Of a stretch of DNA of 41,719 nt, positions 24,939-33,781 are shown in pieces. The position numbers and the translations under genes are program-made. The notes under the pieces are model-generated. The model was not told the origin of the DNA. It ran no database searches and was given only the letters and a program-made list of their open reading frames with translations. This stretch comes from Halieaceae bacterium. Its GTDB lineage: Bacteria; Pseudomonadota; Gammaproteobacteria; Pseudomonadales; Halieaceae. How positions within the stretch are numbered: position 1 is the stretch's first letter; each line of letters begins with the position of its first letter. The DNA is taken from the NCBI GenBank assembly GCA_026710905.1, contig JAPOQD010000190.1, forward strand, positions 1-41,719, in the 5' to 3' direction.

Positions 24939-26168
24939 ATGCCGGAAGCTTTGATCATCGACTCGTGCAGAACTCCACGCGGTATCGGCAAGCCTGGAAA
25001 AGGCGCCCTGGCGGAGATTCACCCCCAACGTCTGGGTTCCACGGTGCTGAAAGCGCTTGCGGAGCGCAACGACATCGACACCGGTGAGATTGATGACATT
25101 ATCTGGGGGACCAGTTCCCAGATGGGGTCCCAATCCGGCGACCTGGGCCGCATGTGCGCCCTGGATGCGGGCTACGATATCAAGACCAGCGCTGTGACCC
25201 TCGATCGCTTCTGCGGTTCCGGTATCACTTCGGTCAATATCGCCGCCTCCTCGATTCTCTCTGGGATGGAGCAAATGACCATCGGCGGCGGCACGGAGAT
25301 GATGTCACTCAGCGGGCAATTCGAACGTTTTCCGGTCATGGATCAGAACAATCTGCACCTGCGGGAATTGCATCCCCAAACCCACCAGGGGCTGTGCGCA
25401 GATGCCATCGCCACACTGGAAGACATTTCCCGTACCACCCTCGATGAACTGGCCCTGGTTTCCCAGCAGCGGGCCAATCGGGCCATAAGTAATGGCCATT
25501 TTTCGAAAAGCCTGATCCCCGTGTACAAGGACGACGGCAGGGTCGCGCTTGACCGGGAGGAATTCCCCCGGCCGCAGACGACCCTGCAAGGTCTTGGCGA
25601 GTTAAAGCCCTCTTTCGCCGCACTTGCGGACTACCCCCTGGATGACAATGGCCTTAGCTTCCGCAGCTTGATCCTGAAAAAGTACCCCGGACTGGAGATC
25701 AATCATGTACACCATGCGGGGAATTCTTCCGGGGTCGTGGACGGCGCCGCTGCAGTGCTGATGGCGGAACGGGAGTACGCCAGGGCGCACGGGCTCAAAC
25801 CGAGGGCACGAATTGTCGCCATGGGCAACATGGGTGATTGCCCCACCTTGATGCTGAATGCGCCAGGGCCCTCGGCCAGAAAAATCCTGCAAAAAGCGGG
25901 ACTGAGCCTTGACGACATGGACCTGATCGAAATCAATGAAGCCTTTGCCGTTGTGGTGGAAAAATGTATCCGCGACCTCGACCTGGACCGCGACAAAATA
26001 AACGTTAACGGCGGCGCCATCGCCCTGGGGCATCCAATCGGGGCAACCGGCTCCATGTTGATCGGCACCCTGCTCGATGAACTGGAACGGCGTGACCTGG
26101 AACGCGGCCTGGTCACCATGTGCGCCGGTGGCGGTATGGCCCCGTCGATTATCATTGAGCGTGTCTGA
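24939..26168 (+). CDS. Acetyl-CoA C-acyltransferase (thiolase, FadA-like)
   Basis: Cleaves 3-ketoacyl-CoA with CoA at the end of each beta-oxidation round (or makes acetoacetyl-CoA in reverse). From ATG 24939, preceded by AGGAG, it has 409 residues. Nucleophilic Cys92 is in LDRFCGSGITSVNIAA, the His is in GGAIALGHPIGATGS, and the second Cys is in TMCAGGGMAPSIIIE. NHVHHAGNSSGVVDGAAAVL is the usual NxxNxSxxxDGA-type loop. The sequence has the look of lipid- or steroid-pathway FadA proteins rather than PhaA. The frame is open to 24891 without a ribosome site. First gene after the IS remnants. Confidence 0.93.
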   Translation: MPEALIIDSCRTPRGIGKPGKGALAEIHPQRLGSTVLKALAERNDIDTGEIDDIIWGTSSQMGSQSGDLGRMCALDAGYDIKTSAVTLDRFCGSGITSVNIAASSILSGMEQMTIGGGTEMMSLSGQFERFPVMDQNNLHLRELHPQTHQGLCADAIATLEDISRTTLDELALVSQQRANRAISNGHFSKSLIPVYKDDGRVALDREEFPRPQTTLQGLGELKPSFAALADYPLDDNGLSFRSLILKKYPGLEINHVHHAGNSSGVVDGAAAVLMAEREYARAHGLKPRARIVAMGNMGDCPTLMLNAPGPSARKILQKAGLSLDDMDLIEINEAFAVVVEKCIRDLDLDRDKINVNGGAIALGHPIGATGSMLIGTLLDELERRDLERGLVTMCAGGGMAPSIIIERV

Positions 26169-26200
26169 TTGGCCACGGCGCGCGAAACCGGTTTTCTGCC

Positions 26201-27061
26201 ATGAGCATTGCCTATCTGAACGGCATCTATTTACCTTTGGCCGAAGCGAGAATCTCCCCACTGGACCGGGGCTTCCTGTTCGGGGATGGTGTTTATGAAG
26301 TCATTCCCTGCCACCTTGGCCGCATGGTCGGCTTCTCGCTCCACATTGAACGTCTGCGTAGCGGCCTGAACGCCCTGAACATCCAACTCGGATGGAACAC
26401 CGGGGAGTGGCGGGAAGTGTGTGAGCAACTGCTGACACGGAATCCCGGTGACCACCTCTCTATCTACCTGCAGGTCAGCCGTGGGACTGCCCAATCCCGC
26501 GGACATGCCTACCCGGCGGATATTGAGCCAACCTGTTTTGGCTTCACCATGGAAATAGCTCCGCCGCCGCTGCCCGACCCCGCCCTGGCGGTGACCTACA
26601 GCGCCATCACCGCCCCGGACCTGCGCTGGAAACGCTGCCATATCAAGTCCACCTCCCTGCTGGGAAATGTCATGCACTTCAACGAGGGCTTACCTGGCGG
26701 CAACACCGAAACCATTCTCTACAATTGCGCCGGCGAGTTGACCGAAGCCAGTGCCTGCAACGTGTATGTGATCAAGAATGGTGCGCTGGCGACACCGCCG
26801 CTCAGTGAGCAAATTCTGGCGGGAGTTACTCGCACCCTGCTGCTGCGGATACTCGAAAAGGATGGCGCCATTGCCTTTGCCGAGCGCCCGGTAACCCTGG
26901 AGGAATTGCGCGGCGCAGATGAGGTCTGGCTTACCAGTTCAACCAAGGAACTGGCCCCGGTTACCGAAGTGGACAGCGAGCCGGTGGGAAATGGGCAAGT
27001 TGGTGAGGTCTGGCAGCGCGCCCAGGGCCTGTTTTCGCAGCACCGGCATGAGCACGGATGA
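26201..27061 (+). CDS. D-amino-acid transaminase-like PLP fold-type IV enzyme
   Basis: A 286-residue fold-IV aminotransferase (family of D-alanine transaminase, branched-chain aminotransferase and aminodeoxychorismate lyase). Landmarks: YLNGIYLPLAEARISPLDRG, GFLFGDGVYEVIP (residues 24-36), PLP Lys149 in RCHIKSTSLLGN, GELTEASACNVYVIKNG and GVTRTLLL. Overlap with alanine racemase (ATGA) and the GDGVYEVI segment favour D-amino-acid transaminase, which swaps the amino group between D-alanine and 2-oxo acids such as 2-oxoglutarate to give D-glutamate. ATG 26201 fits the family start. Confidence 0.82.
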   Translation: MSIAYLNGIYLPLAEARISPLDRGFLFGDGVYEVIPCHLGRMVGFSLHIERLRSGLNALNIQLGWNTGEWREVCEQLLTRNPGDHLSIYLQVSRGTAQSRGHAYPADIEPTCFGFTMEIAPPPLPDPALAVTYSAITAPDLRWKRCHIKSTSLLGNVMHFNEGLPGGNTETILYNCAGELTEASACNVYVIKNGALATPPLSEQILAGVTRTLLLRILEKDGAIAFAERPVTLEELRGADEVWLTSSTKELAPVTEVDSEPVGNGQVGEVWQRAQGLFSQHRHEHG

Positions 27062-28146
27062 GCCGTCCTGCCAGGGCTGTCATCGATCTGCCGGCGTTGC
27101 GCCATAACTACGCTTTGGCCCGCCGTCTCAGCGGCGCCGGCCGGATTCTGCCCATCATCAAGGCCAATGCCTATGGCCACGGCGCCGAACTGGTAGGGCA
27201 AACCCTGGAACCACTCGCGCCGGCCCTGGGGGTAGCCTGTGTCGAAGAGGCCGTTGCCCTGCGCGAAGCGGGGCTGCGTAAACCCCTGCTGGTGCTGGAA
27301 GGTTGCTTTCGTGCTGAGGAACTGGCGCTGGCCAGCCGGCAGGACTTCTGGCTGATGATCCACAATGAACAGCAGTTGGCCGCACTGGAAAAAACTTGCC
27401 TGCCTGCGCCCGTCAACTGCTGGCTGAAAATTGACACGGGCATGCACCGACTCGGGTTTGCGCCGCCACAGGCCGCCACTGTGTTTAACCGGCTCAAGGA
27501 AATGACCGCCGTGGCCGAAGAAATCGTGCTGGCCACGCATTTCTCCAGCGCGGACCAGTTGGACAGCGATGTTACGCCACGCCAGATTCGCTGTTTTCAA
27601 GACGCTGTCGCCGGCCTGGACGCCCCGCACAGCCTGGCCAACTCCCCTGCCCTGTTGGCCTGGCCTCAATCCAGGGCGGCATGGAACCGGCCGGGTTTCA
27701 TGCTCTACGGCAACTCCCCTTTCCCGGAACGGCACCCGGAGGCCAGCCAGTTACGGGCGGTGATGACCTTTCGCTCGGAGATTATGGCGCTGCGGGAACT
27801 GGCGGCGGGGGAGTCTGTCGGATACGCCAATACCTGGACTGCGTCACAAACCAGCCGTATCGCAATCGTAGCGGGGGGCTACGGAGACGGCTACCCTCGC
27901 CAGGTTTCCTCCCAGGCCGCCGTAATGATCAATGGTCGGCGCGCCAAACTGGCCGGCCGGGTTTCCATGGACATGATCAGTGTGGATGTCACACACCTGG
28001 GGGAAGTAAATATCGGTGACGAGGTAATTTTCTGGGGGGACGAACCAAGCCTCAACGAGGTGGCCGGCTGGGCCGCTACCAGCGGCTATGAAATCCTGAC
28101 GCGAATGCCCGGACGGGTTCCAAGAAGCCCCGGGGCCGCTGCATAA
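27058..28146 (+). CDS. alr: Alanine racemase
   Basis: Interconverts L- and D-alanine for peptidoglycan. 362 residues, normal length. PLP Lys35 is in LPIIKANAYGHGAELVG; LKIDTGMHRLGF, the domain junction VGYANTWTA (probable position of the catalytic Tyr) and GRVSMDMISVDVT (MxxD motif) are present. The start overlaps the upstream transaminase by 4 bases, so racemase and transaminase act together on D-alanine. Such a pair may supply D-Ala and D-Glu or degrade D-amino acids. Whether another alr exists in the genome cannot be seen. Confidence 0.94.
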   Translation: MSRPARAVIDLPALRHNYALARRLSGAGRILPIIKANAYGHGAELVGQTLEPLAPALGVACVEEAVALREAGLRKPLLVLEGCFRAEELALASRQDFWLMIHNEQQLAALEKTCLPAPVNCWLKIDTGMHRLGFAPPQAATVFNRLKEMTAVAEEIVLATHFSSADQLDSDVTPRQIRCFQDAVAGLDAPHSLANSPALLAWPQSRAAWNRPGFMLYGNSPFPERHPEASQLRAVMTFRSEIMALRELAAGESVGYANTWTASQTSRIAIVAGGYGDGYPRQVSSQAAVMINGRRAKLAGRVSMDMISVDVTHLGEVNIGDEVIFWGDEPSLNEVAGWAATSGYEILTRMPGRVPRSPGAAA

Positions 28147-28147
28147 G

Positions 28148-28162
28148 CCGGCGACAGGCCGG
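28148..28162 (+). terminator. Weak hairpin after alr
   Basis: CCGGC-GACAG-GCCGG is a perfect 5-bp stem just after the alr stop; a T-rich stretch (TTTT) follows only after about 10 bases, so termination would be weak. Confidence 0.3.
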
Positions 28163-28196
28163 AGACACTGGTTTTGGGTATTATGCCGGTTAACTC

Positions 28197-28225
28197 TTGC
28201 ACAGCAATCACACAGTCAGCATAAC
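28197..28225 (+). promoter_or_regulatory. Predicted promoter of the DUF1499-htrA pair
   Basis: TTGCAC (28197-28202), a 17-base spacer and CATAAC (28220-28225) form a plausible sigma70 promoter 28 bases before ATG 28253. Confidence 0.45.
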
Positions 28226-28252
28226 TATCGCAAAGCAACACAGGGGCTTGCC

Positions 28253-29011
28253 ATGAATACCGGAACCATACCCTCCTTTTTGATCCGATGGTGCGGTCGA
28301 CTGGCGTTGTTGTGCATCGCGGGTATTGTCCTTTCGGTGCTGGGTGTCAGGCTCGGGTTGCTGCACTATTCAACCGGACTGATGGGCTTGATCTTCAGTT
28401 GCCAGATCTCGGTGGGGCTGCTGACGACAGTGGCCGCGGTCAGCCTGGTAACCCGCTTCAGGGTACAGCGCCCGGATGCGCTCAAAAGCGTGCTGGCGAC
28501 CCTGCCCGGGGTACTGCTGGCCATCTACCTGAGGAGCATGGCCGGAGATTACCCGGTCATACATGACATCAGTACCGACACCGAAAATCCCCCTGTATTC
28601 CTGCAGGGTGTTACGGAGCGCGGAGCCGGAGCCAACAGCCTGGCCATCAAGCCCGGGAGCATAGAGCAGCAGTTGCTGGCTTATCCCGAGCTCGGCTCCA
28701 TTCACAGCCGCCTGGGCCCGGAGCCGGCAATGGCCCAGGCCGCCGAAATCGCCACGGCGCTGGGCTGGGAAATATACAACAAGGACCCACAGGCTTTGCT
28801 GATCGAAGCCACCCACACTTCTTTCTGGTTCGGCTTTGTCGACGATATTGTGATTCGCTTCAACCCCACTGCCGATGGAACCGTTATCGACCTGCGCTCG
28901 GTTTCCCGGGTCGGCCGCGGCGATGTCGGCGCCAATGCCAAGCGTATTCAGGCCTTCGCAAGGGATTGGGCGCTTGTCGAACCGGCCGGAAGGCCGGAAT
29001 TGCCCCGCTGA
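28253..29011 (+). CDS. DUF1499 membrane protein
   Basis: A 252-residue protein with three predicted membrane helices (about 16-36, 42-65 and 79-93) and a C-terminal DUF1499 domain (about 115-240). The latter shows the family motifs NPPVFLQGVT near 112, AAEIATALGWEIY, EATHTSFWFGFVDDIVIRF and IDLRSVSRVGRGDVGANAKRI. The role of DUF1499 is unknown; in other bacteria it is found in envelope and stress contexts. Three bases before the downstream protease gene, so co-transcribed. Confidence 0.85.
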   Translation: MNTGTIPSFLIRWCGRLALLCIAGIVLSVLGVRLGLLHYSTGLMGLIFSCQISVGLLTTVAAVSLVTRFRVQRPDALKSVLATLPGVLLAIYLRSMAGDYPVIHDISTDTENPPVFLQGVTERGAGANSLAIKPGSIEQQLLAYPELGSIHSRLGPEPAMAQAAEIATALGWEIYNKDPQALLIEATHTSFWFGFVDDIVIRFNPTADGTVIDLRSVSRVGRGDVGANAKRIQAFARDWALVEPAGRPELPR

Positions 29012-29014
29012 ACC

Positions 29015-30061
29015 ATGCCCTACCTGATTTTCTTGATGTTGGCATTGCTGCCGCCCGGTACGCAGGCCAACCAGGTTTACCCTGAATTCCAGACCGAAGA
29101 TGAAGTCAACAGCATGCAGGTTTACCGCCGGGCCAGCCCCGCAGTGGTTCATGTCAGTAATACCGCGCTGCTGCGCAGGGGTTTTTTTTCGCCCAATATC
29201 CAGGAAATTCCCCGCGGCTCAGGCACCGGATTCCTGTGGGACAAGAACGGCCTGGTCGTCACCAATTACCATGTTATACAGGGCGCCAACCGCATCGTCA
29301 TAGAACTGCAGGACCGCAGTGAGTGGCAAGCCGAGGTGATCGGCGTAGCCCCGGAAAAGGATCTGGCTGTGCTGCGTATCGAAGCGCCCAGGGAACGGCT
29401 GTTCACCCTGCCCATGGGAGATTCATCAGAACTGGAAGTGGGCCGCAAGGTGCTGGCGATCGGCAATCCCTTTGGCCTGGATACCACGCTCACCACCGGT
29501 GTGGTCAGCGCCGTGGGGCGTGAGATCGCCAGTGCCGGCAACCGTAAAATTCGCAATGTGATCCAGACCGATGCCGCCATCAACCCGGGGAATTCCGGTG
29601 GGCCGCTGTTGAATTCACTGGGACAACTGGTGGGAGTGAATACTGCGATATACAGCCCAAGCGGCGCCAGCGCGGGAATTGGCTTCGCCATTCCGGTAAA
29701 CACGGTAAAGGAAGTGGTGCCTCAACTGATCAGTTACGGGCGTCTGTATCGCCCGATTATCGGAGTGGAGTTGGCCAGCGATGCCTGGTTACGGCGCTAT
29801 CGCATTGAGGGGCTGCCCATCGTGCACGTTTTTCCGGGGCTGCCGGCCGCGACTGCCGGCATGAGCGGCGCCTACAGAAACTCCCGGGGAGAGATTGTGC
29901 TGGGAGACGTAATCATCCGCGTCGATGACAAATCAGTGAGCAGCAATGACGACTACCTGAGCTACATGGAAAGTAAACGGCCCGGTGACAAGGTCACTTT
30001 CATCACCACCCTCAACGGCAAGGAAAAACAGTATGTGCTGCAATTGGCGCCGCCCCAGTAA
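29015..30061 (+). CDS. HtrA/Deg-like periplasmic serine protease with one PDZ domain
   Basis: 348 residues: signal peptide 1-18 (MPYLIFLMLALLPPGTQA), S1C trypsin-like domain with catalytic His86 (TNYHVIQG), Asp116 (EKDLAVL) and Ser194 (NPGNSGGP), then a C-terminal PDZ domain (about 250-345, LGDVIIRVDDKSVSSNDDYL). A single PDZ resembles DegS or plant Deg proteins, but the leader looks cleavable rather than an anchor. The loop LLRRGFFSPNIQEIPRGSGTGF precedes the first strand. Likely envelope quality control. Next to DUF1499, three bases apart. Confidence 0.92.
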   Translation: MPYLIFLMLALLPPGTQANQVYPEFQTEDEVNSMQVYRRASPAVVHVSNTALLRRGFFSPNIQEIPRGSGTGFLWDKNGLVVTNYHVIQGANRIVIELQDRSEWQAEVIGVAPEKDLAVLRIEAPRERLFTLPMGDSSELEVGRKVLAIGNPFGLDTTLTTGVVSAVGREIASAGNRKIRNVIQTDAAINPGNSGGPLLNSLGQLVGVNTAIYSPSGASAGIGFAIPVNTVKEVVPQLISYGRLYRPIIGVELASDAWLRRYRIEGLPIVHVFPGLPAATAGMSGAYRNSRGEIVLGDVIIRVDDKSVSSNDDYLSYMESKRPGDKVTFITTLNGKEKQYVLQLAPPQ

Positions 30062-30085
30062 TAAACAAATACTTCCCTTGATGGT

Positions 30086-30829
30086 TCAGGCCAGGGTGCC
30101 GCCATCCATGCGCACATCTTCACCGGTGATGTGAACGCCATCCTCCGAAGCCAGCATGGCGATCACCGAGGCCACTACCTCGGGTCCCATGATCCCGGTG
30201 CGGGAGCTGATACGGATAAGATCGTCCGGCTCCAATTTCGCGGGCATAGTGACGTTCCGGGTAATATTGGTCTTGATATCGCCGGGACTGACTGTATTGG
30301 CTCGCAATCCCTGGGCCGCATATTCCACCGCGATAGCGCGGGTCATCGCCAGTATCCCTCCCTTGCTGGCGCAGTAGGCAGAGCCCCAGTTCAAGCCTGC
30401 CTGGGCGGCAGTGGATGCTGCGTTGACGATGTTGCCCCTGGTTTGCAGCAGGTGGGGAATAGCCTCCCGGCACAGTAACCAGGTACCGGTAAGGTTGACA
30501 TCCAGTACTTGTTGCCAATGTTCCAGCGACATCTCGTGGCAGCGCTCGAAACGCAACAACCCGGCCATGTTGATCAGTGTGTCCAGCCGGCCACAACTAT
30601 CCAGACACGCCTCCACACAGGTCTGAACTTCATCGGCGGAACTGACGTCGCAAGCCCGGGCGATGTGTTGGCCGGGACCGGTCAGGCCGGCGGCCGTCTG
30701 CGCGGCGGTATCCGAATTCAGGTCCACGCAGAACACGGAGCCTCCCTCTGCGGCTATGCGCTCCGCGGCCGCCCGGCCAATGCCGCTGCCGGCGCCAGTA
30801 ATCAGTGCAACTTTTCCCTTGAAGCGTTC
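30086..30829 (-). CDS. SDR-family NAD(P)-dependent oxidoreductase
   Basis: Classical short-chain dehydrogenase, 247 residues from ATG 30829. Cofactor loop TGAGSGIG (12-19), Asp37 after strand 2 suggests NAD, NMAG (88-91), catalytic Ser140, Tyr153 and Lys157 (YCASK), and the C-terminal DGG motif. The substrate is an alcohol or ketone; beside two acyl-CoA dehydrogenases it may be a hydroxy-lipid or hydroxyacyl-CoA. It diverges from the acyl-CoA dehydrogenase genes and converges on htrA. The frame is open to 30892. Confidence 0.9.
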   Translation of the reverse strand, partial: ERFKGKVALITGAGSGIGRAAAERIAAEGGSVFCVDLNSDTAAQTAAGLTGPGQHIARACDVSSADEVQTCVEACLDSCGRLDTLINMAGLLRFERCHEMSLEHWQQVLDVNLTGTWLLCREAIPHLLQTRGNIVNAASTAAQAGLNWGSAYCASKGGILAMTRAIAVEYAAQGLRANTVSPGDIKTNITRNVTMPAKLEPDDLIRISSRTGIMGPEVVASVIAMLASEDGVHITGEDVRMDGGTLA

Positions 30830-30985
30830 CATGAGCCTGGCCTGTCGAGTCAATGAGGCTGCCAGCCTGCTGGTGAGGCTGCAGTTCGTCAAGCATTGCC
30901 AGTAACCGGGAAGTACAAATGCCTATACCCTGCTGCGGCAATCCCCTGACTGGAAAATGTTACCATCGCCGCCGATTTTTCGATA

Positions 30986-31009
30986 CACGCACCTCTTTCA
31001 GAGCGTGTC
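30986..31009. promoter_or_regulatory. Candidate operator between divergent SDR and ACAD genes
   Basis: ACACGC (30986-30991) and GCGTGT (31004-31009) are perfect inverted half-sites with a 12-base spacer, 24 bases before the ACAD start. The size fits a TetR/FadR-type regulator dimer; no regulator gene is in the window. Confidence 0.3.
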
Positions 31010-31032
31010 ACTGCAGAGTGTACCGGGTGAGC

Positions 31033-32211
31033 ATGGAGCCTTTGCAACAGTTTAGAGAAGAAGTTCGCCAATGGCTGGCAGAGAACTGCCCTGCCGCCAT
31101 GCGTGAGCCCATCAATCCCGGCGAACAATTTTGGGGCGGCCGCAATGCCATCTTCAGTAGCGAGGACAGCCGCCTCTGGTTCGAGCGTATGCGCGAACGG
31201 GGCTGGACAGCTCCGGAATGGCCACGGGAATATGGCGGCGGTGGCCTGTCCCCGGCGCAAGGCAAAGTTCTCAAACAGGAGATGCAGGCCATCAATGCCA
31301 GGGCGCCCATTTTCAACCTGGGTATCTGGATGTTGGGACCGGCCATTCTCGAATATGGCAGCGAGCAACAGAAACATCGCTTTGTCGCCGCCACCCTGCG
31401 CGGTGAAATCCGCTGGTGCCAGGGCTACAGTGAACCTGGCGCCGGCTCGGACCTGGCCAAGCTGCAATGCAAGGCCGAGGACCGGGGCGATCACTTTCTG
31501 GTCAACGGCAGCAAAATCTGGACCACCAAGGCGGACCACTGCGACTGGATATTCTGTCTGGTGCGCACCGGCCCGCCAACCAGCAAACAGCAGGGGATCA
31601 GCTTTCTACTCATTGATATGGAAACCGAGGGTATCAGCACCTCTCCCATCAGTTTGATATCGGGCGAGTCCGACTTCTGTACGACCTTCTTCGACAACGT
31701 GCGGGTGCCACGGGAAAACCTGCTCGGTGAACTCAACCAGGGTTGGTCAGTGGCCAAGTTTCTTCTCGGGCACGAACGCAAGCTGATGTCCGAAATGGGC
31801 GCCGATATCCCCAGCGTCGAGCCCGCCTCGCTTCCCATGGAATATGCCAATGGAAAGATGGCCGACCCGGAACTGCGCCGCCAGAGGGTGGAGTACGACA
31901 TGCTGATGCACAGCCTGCGGCTGACCCATGCCCGGGTCCTCGACGAGCACGTCGCCGGGCTGCAGAGTCACTTGCCGCTGATCATGAAATATCTGGGCAC
32001 CGAAGCGGAAAAGGTGAAAGGAGAGTTACTGCTGGCCATGCTTGGCAGCGCGGGTCTGGGCTGGGAAGGCGAGGAATTCAGCGTCAGCCAACGCAAGGCG
32101 CTACGTCAGTGGGCCATGTCCAAGACCTTGACCATCGCTGGCGGCACGAGTGAAATTCAATTGAACATCATCGCCAAACGTGCCCTGCAACTGCCCCAGC
32201 AACCGACTTGA
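31033..32211 (+). CDS. Acyl-CoA dehydrogenase, first subunit of an adjacent pair
   Basis: FAD enzyme introducing a 2,3-double bond in acyl-CoA. 392 residues from ATG 31033. N-terminal helical domain (MEPLQQFREEVRQWLAENCP), WPREYGGGGLSP, FAD/substrate segment CQGYSEPGAGSDLAKLQCKAE and VNGSKIWTTKA, and the C-terminal signature AGGTSEIQLNIIAKRAL (AGGTSEI, where many ACADs have YEGTSEI and the catalytic Glu). One base separates its stop from the next ACAD start. Adjacent ACAD genes of this type form heterotetramers in steroid side-chain oxidation (ChsE-type); assignment here is inference. Confidence 0.9.
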   Translation: MEPLQQFREEVRQWLAENCPAAMREPINPGEQFWGGRNAIFSSEDSRLWFERMRERGWTAPEWPREYGGGGLSPAQGKVLKQEMQAINARAPIFNLGIWMLGPAILEYGSEQQKHRFVAATLRGEIRWCQGYSEPGAGSDLAKLQCKAEDRGDHFLVNGSKIWTTKADHCDWIFCLVRTGPPTSKQQGISFLLIDMETEGISTSPISLISGESDFCTTFFDNVRVPRENLLGELNQGWSVAKFLLGHERKLMSEMGADIPSVEPASLPMEYANGKMADPELRRQRVEYDMLMHSLRLTHARVLDEHVAGLQSHLPLIMKYLGTEAEKVKGELLLAMLGSAGLGWEGEEFSVSQRKALRQWAMSKTLTIAGGTSEIQLNIIAKRALQLPQQPT

Positions 32212-32212
32212 A

Positions 32213-33352
32213 ATGAGCCTGGTGCGCAACGAAGAACAACGGCGATTGCAGGAAACCGCAGAGGACTTTCTGCGCCGTAATGCACCGGTGTCGGCACTGC
32301 GCAAATTGCGCGATGAAGGCGATTCCCTGGGCTATTCCCGGAAACTGTGGCAGGAAATGGCCGAGTTGGGCTGGGCCGGGATCATCGTGCCGCAACAATA
32401 CGGTGGCCTCGAGTTCGGTTTTGCCGGCATGGGCGCCCTGCTTCAGGCCAGCGGCCACACCCTGACGGCATCACCCTTGCTGGCCACGGCGGTAATCGGC
32501 GCTTCGACGATCCTGCTGGGTGGCGACGAGGCGCAAAAAGATACCTGGTTGCCAGGTATCGCCAGCGGGCAAACCACCCTAGCGCTGGCGCTGGAAGAAA
32601 CGCACCACCACGATCCATTGGGCGTGGAACTGAGCGCCGCCGCACAAGGCGACAGCTATGTGCTGCAAGGCCGCAAGCTGTTTGTCGCGGATGGCCACAG
32701 CGCCGAACAACTGATTGTGGCTGCCCGCAGCAGCGGCGCAAAACACGGCGAGGACGGTATCTCCCTGTTCCTGGTGGCGGGAGATGCGCTGGGGGTCCTG
32801 CGCAAACGCACCATCATGGCCGATAGCCGCAATGCGGCAAACATTGAGTTCGACCGGGTACGTGTTCCCCCCGATGCCTTGCTCGGCGCCGCCGGACAGG
32901 GCTGGCCGCTGCTGGAAGCCGTACTGGACCGGGCCCGCATCGCGCTGGCGGCGGAGATGCTCGGCAACTGTTGGGAGTGCTTTAATCGCACCGTGGAATA
33001 CCTGAAGCAGCGTGAGCAATTCGGCGTGAAAATCGGCAGCTTCCAGGCCCTGCAGCACCGCGCCGCCAATCTCTACACAGAGTTGGAGATGGCCACAAGT
33101 GTGGTGTTGCAAGCCTGCGCCAGCGTCGATGACGATCCGCAACAAGTTGCCCTGCTGGCCAGCCTGGCCAAGGCGAAGCTCAACGAGCTGAGCAAACAGG
33201 TCACCAATGAGGCGGTGCAGATGCACGGTGGTATCGGAGTCACCGACGAACTGGAAATCGGCTTCTTCCTGAAGCGAGCCCGGGTCGCCATGCAGTTGTT
33301 CGGCGACAGCCGTTATCACCGGGACCGTTACGCCGCGCTGTCGGGCTATTAG
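32213..33352 (+). CDS. Acyl-CoA dehydrogenase, second subunit
   Basis: 379 residues from ATG 32213. Domain order is that of ACADs: RNEEQRRLQETAEDFLRRNAP, WAGIIVPQQYGGLEFGFAGMG, LALALEETHHHDPLG, GRKLFVADG, FDRVRVPPDALLG and VTNEAVQMHGGIGVTDELEIGFFLKRAR, ending GDSRYHRDRYAAL. The FAD-binding segment is less complete than in the first ACAD, as expected if the two share sites in an alpha2-beta2 complex. It converges on the SnoaL-like gene across 72 bases, in which I see nothing. Confidence 0.9.
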   Translation: MSLVRNEEQRRLQETAEDFLRRNAPVSALRKLRDEGDSLGYSRKLWQEMAELGWAGIIVPQQYGGLEFGFAGMGALLQASGHTLTASPLLATAVIGASTILLGGDEAQKDTWLPGIASGQTTLALALEETHHHDPLGVELSAAAQGDSYVLQGRKLFVADGHSAEQLIVAARSSGAKHGEDGISLFLVAGDALGVLRKRTIMADSRNAANIEFDRVRVPPDALLGAAGQGWPLLEAVLDRARIALAAEMLGNCWECFNRTVEYLKQREQFGVKIGSFQALQHRAANLYTELEMATSVVLQACASVDDDPQQVALLASLAKAKLNELSKQVTNEAVQMHGGIGVTDELEIGFFLKRARVAMQLFGDSRYHRDRYAALSGY

Positions 33353-33424
33353 CACCTGGGGTGCGGTGTTTGAACTGACACGCTCATATGATGAATCCGT
33401 TGAAAACGGCTGGACCTGTCAACT

Positions 33425-33781
33425 TCAGGTCAAAGCGTTGAGGTAGTAAACGCTCAAGCGTTGGATTTTTTTGTCTTCGGAAAACTCGATGAGATCGAGA
33501 GCGTATTGCGGTTTATCTGGCGAAAGAGGTGATGTACCGATGAGTTCGGCTGCGCTGGCCGACTCGTCGGCGACAACTCGGCCGATTTCCAGCTTCACTT
33601 TGGCAGGAAGAACAATGCCCCCGTAGAACTCGTGGAGCCGAGACTTCCCGGAGAACTCTCCGAAGGGATGGCGCACGACTCCATCATCGCTAAAGTAGTT
33701 GAGGACTTCTTCCAGGTCGCCGCCATTGATAGCGTCGAAGAACTCCCGGGTAACGGTTTCGATCTCAACTGAGCTTGGCAT
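33425..33781 (-). CDS. SnoaL-like/NTF2-fold small protein
   Basis: 118 residues from ATG 33781, overlapping the 3' end of the P450 gene by 17 bases. The pattern IETVTREFFDAINGGDLEEVLNYFSDDGVVRHPFGEFSGKSRLHEFY is the SnoaL-like half-barrel (cone fold with a pocket for a small hydrophobic ligand); VYYLNAL ends the last strand. Members act as isomerases, hydrolases or cyclases on steroids, polyketides or terpene epoxides. With the P450 it is probably an auxiliary enzyme on the oxidised substrate. Confidence 0.75.
   Translation of the reverse strand: MPSSVEIETVTREFFDAINGGDLEEVLNYFSDDGVVRHPFGEFSGKSRLHEFYGGIVLPAKVKLEIGRVVADESASAAELIGTSPLSPDKPQYALDLIEFSEDKKIQRLSVYYLNALT

Noticed and set aside
26719..27735. 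338-codon minus-strand ORF
   Set aside because: Antisense to the transaminase and alr, both of which have full catalytic motifs.
28370..29152. 260-codon minus-strand ORF
   Set aside because: Antisense to the DUF1499 gene; no ribosome site or known domain.
32579..33355. 258-codon minus-strand ORF
   Set aside because: Antisense to the second acyl-CoA dehydrogenase; no family match recognisable.
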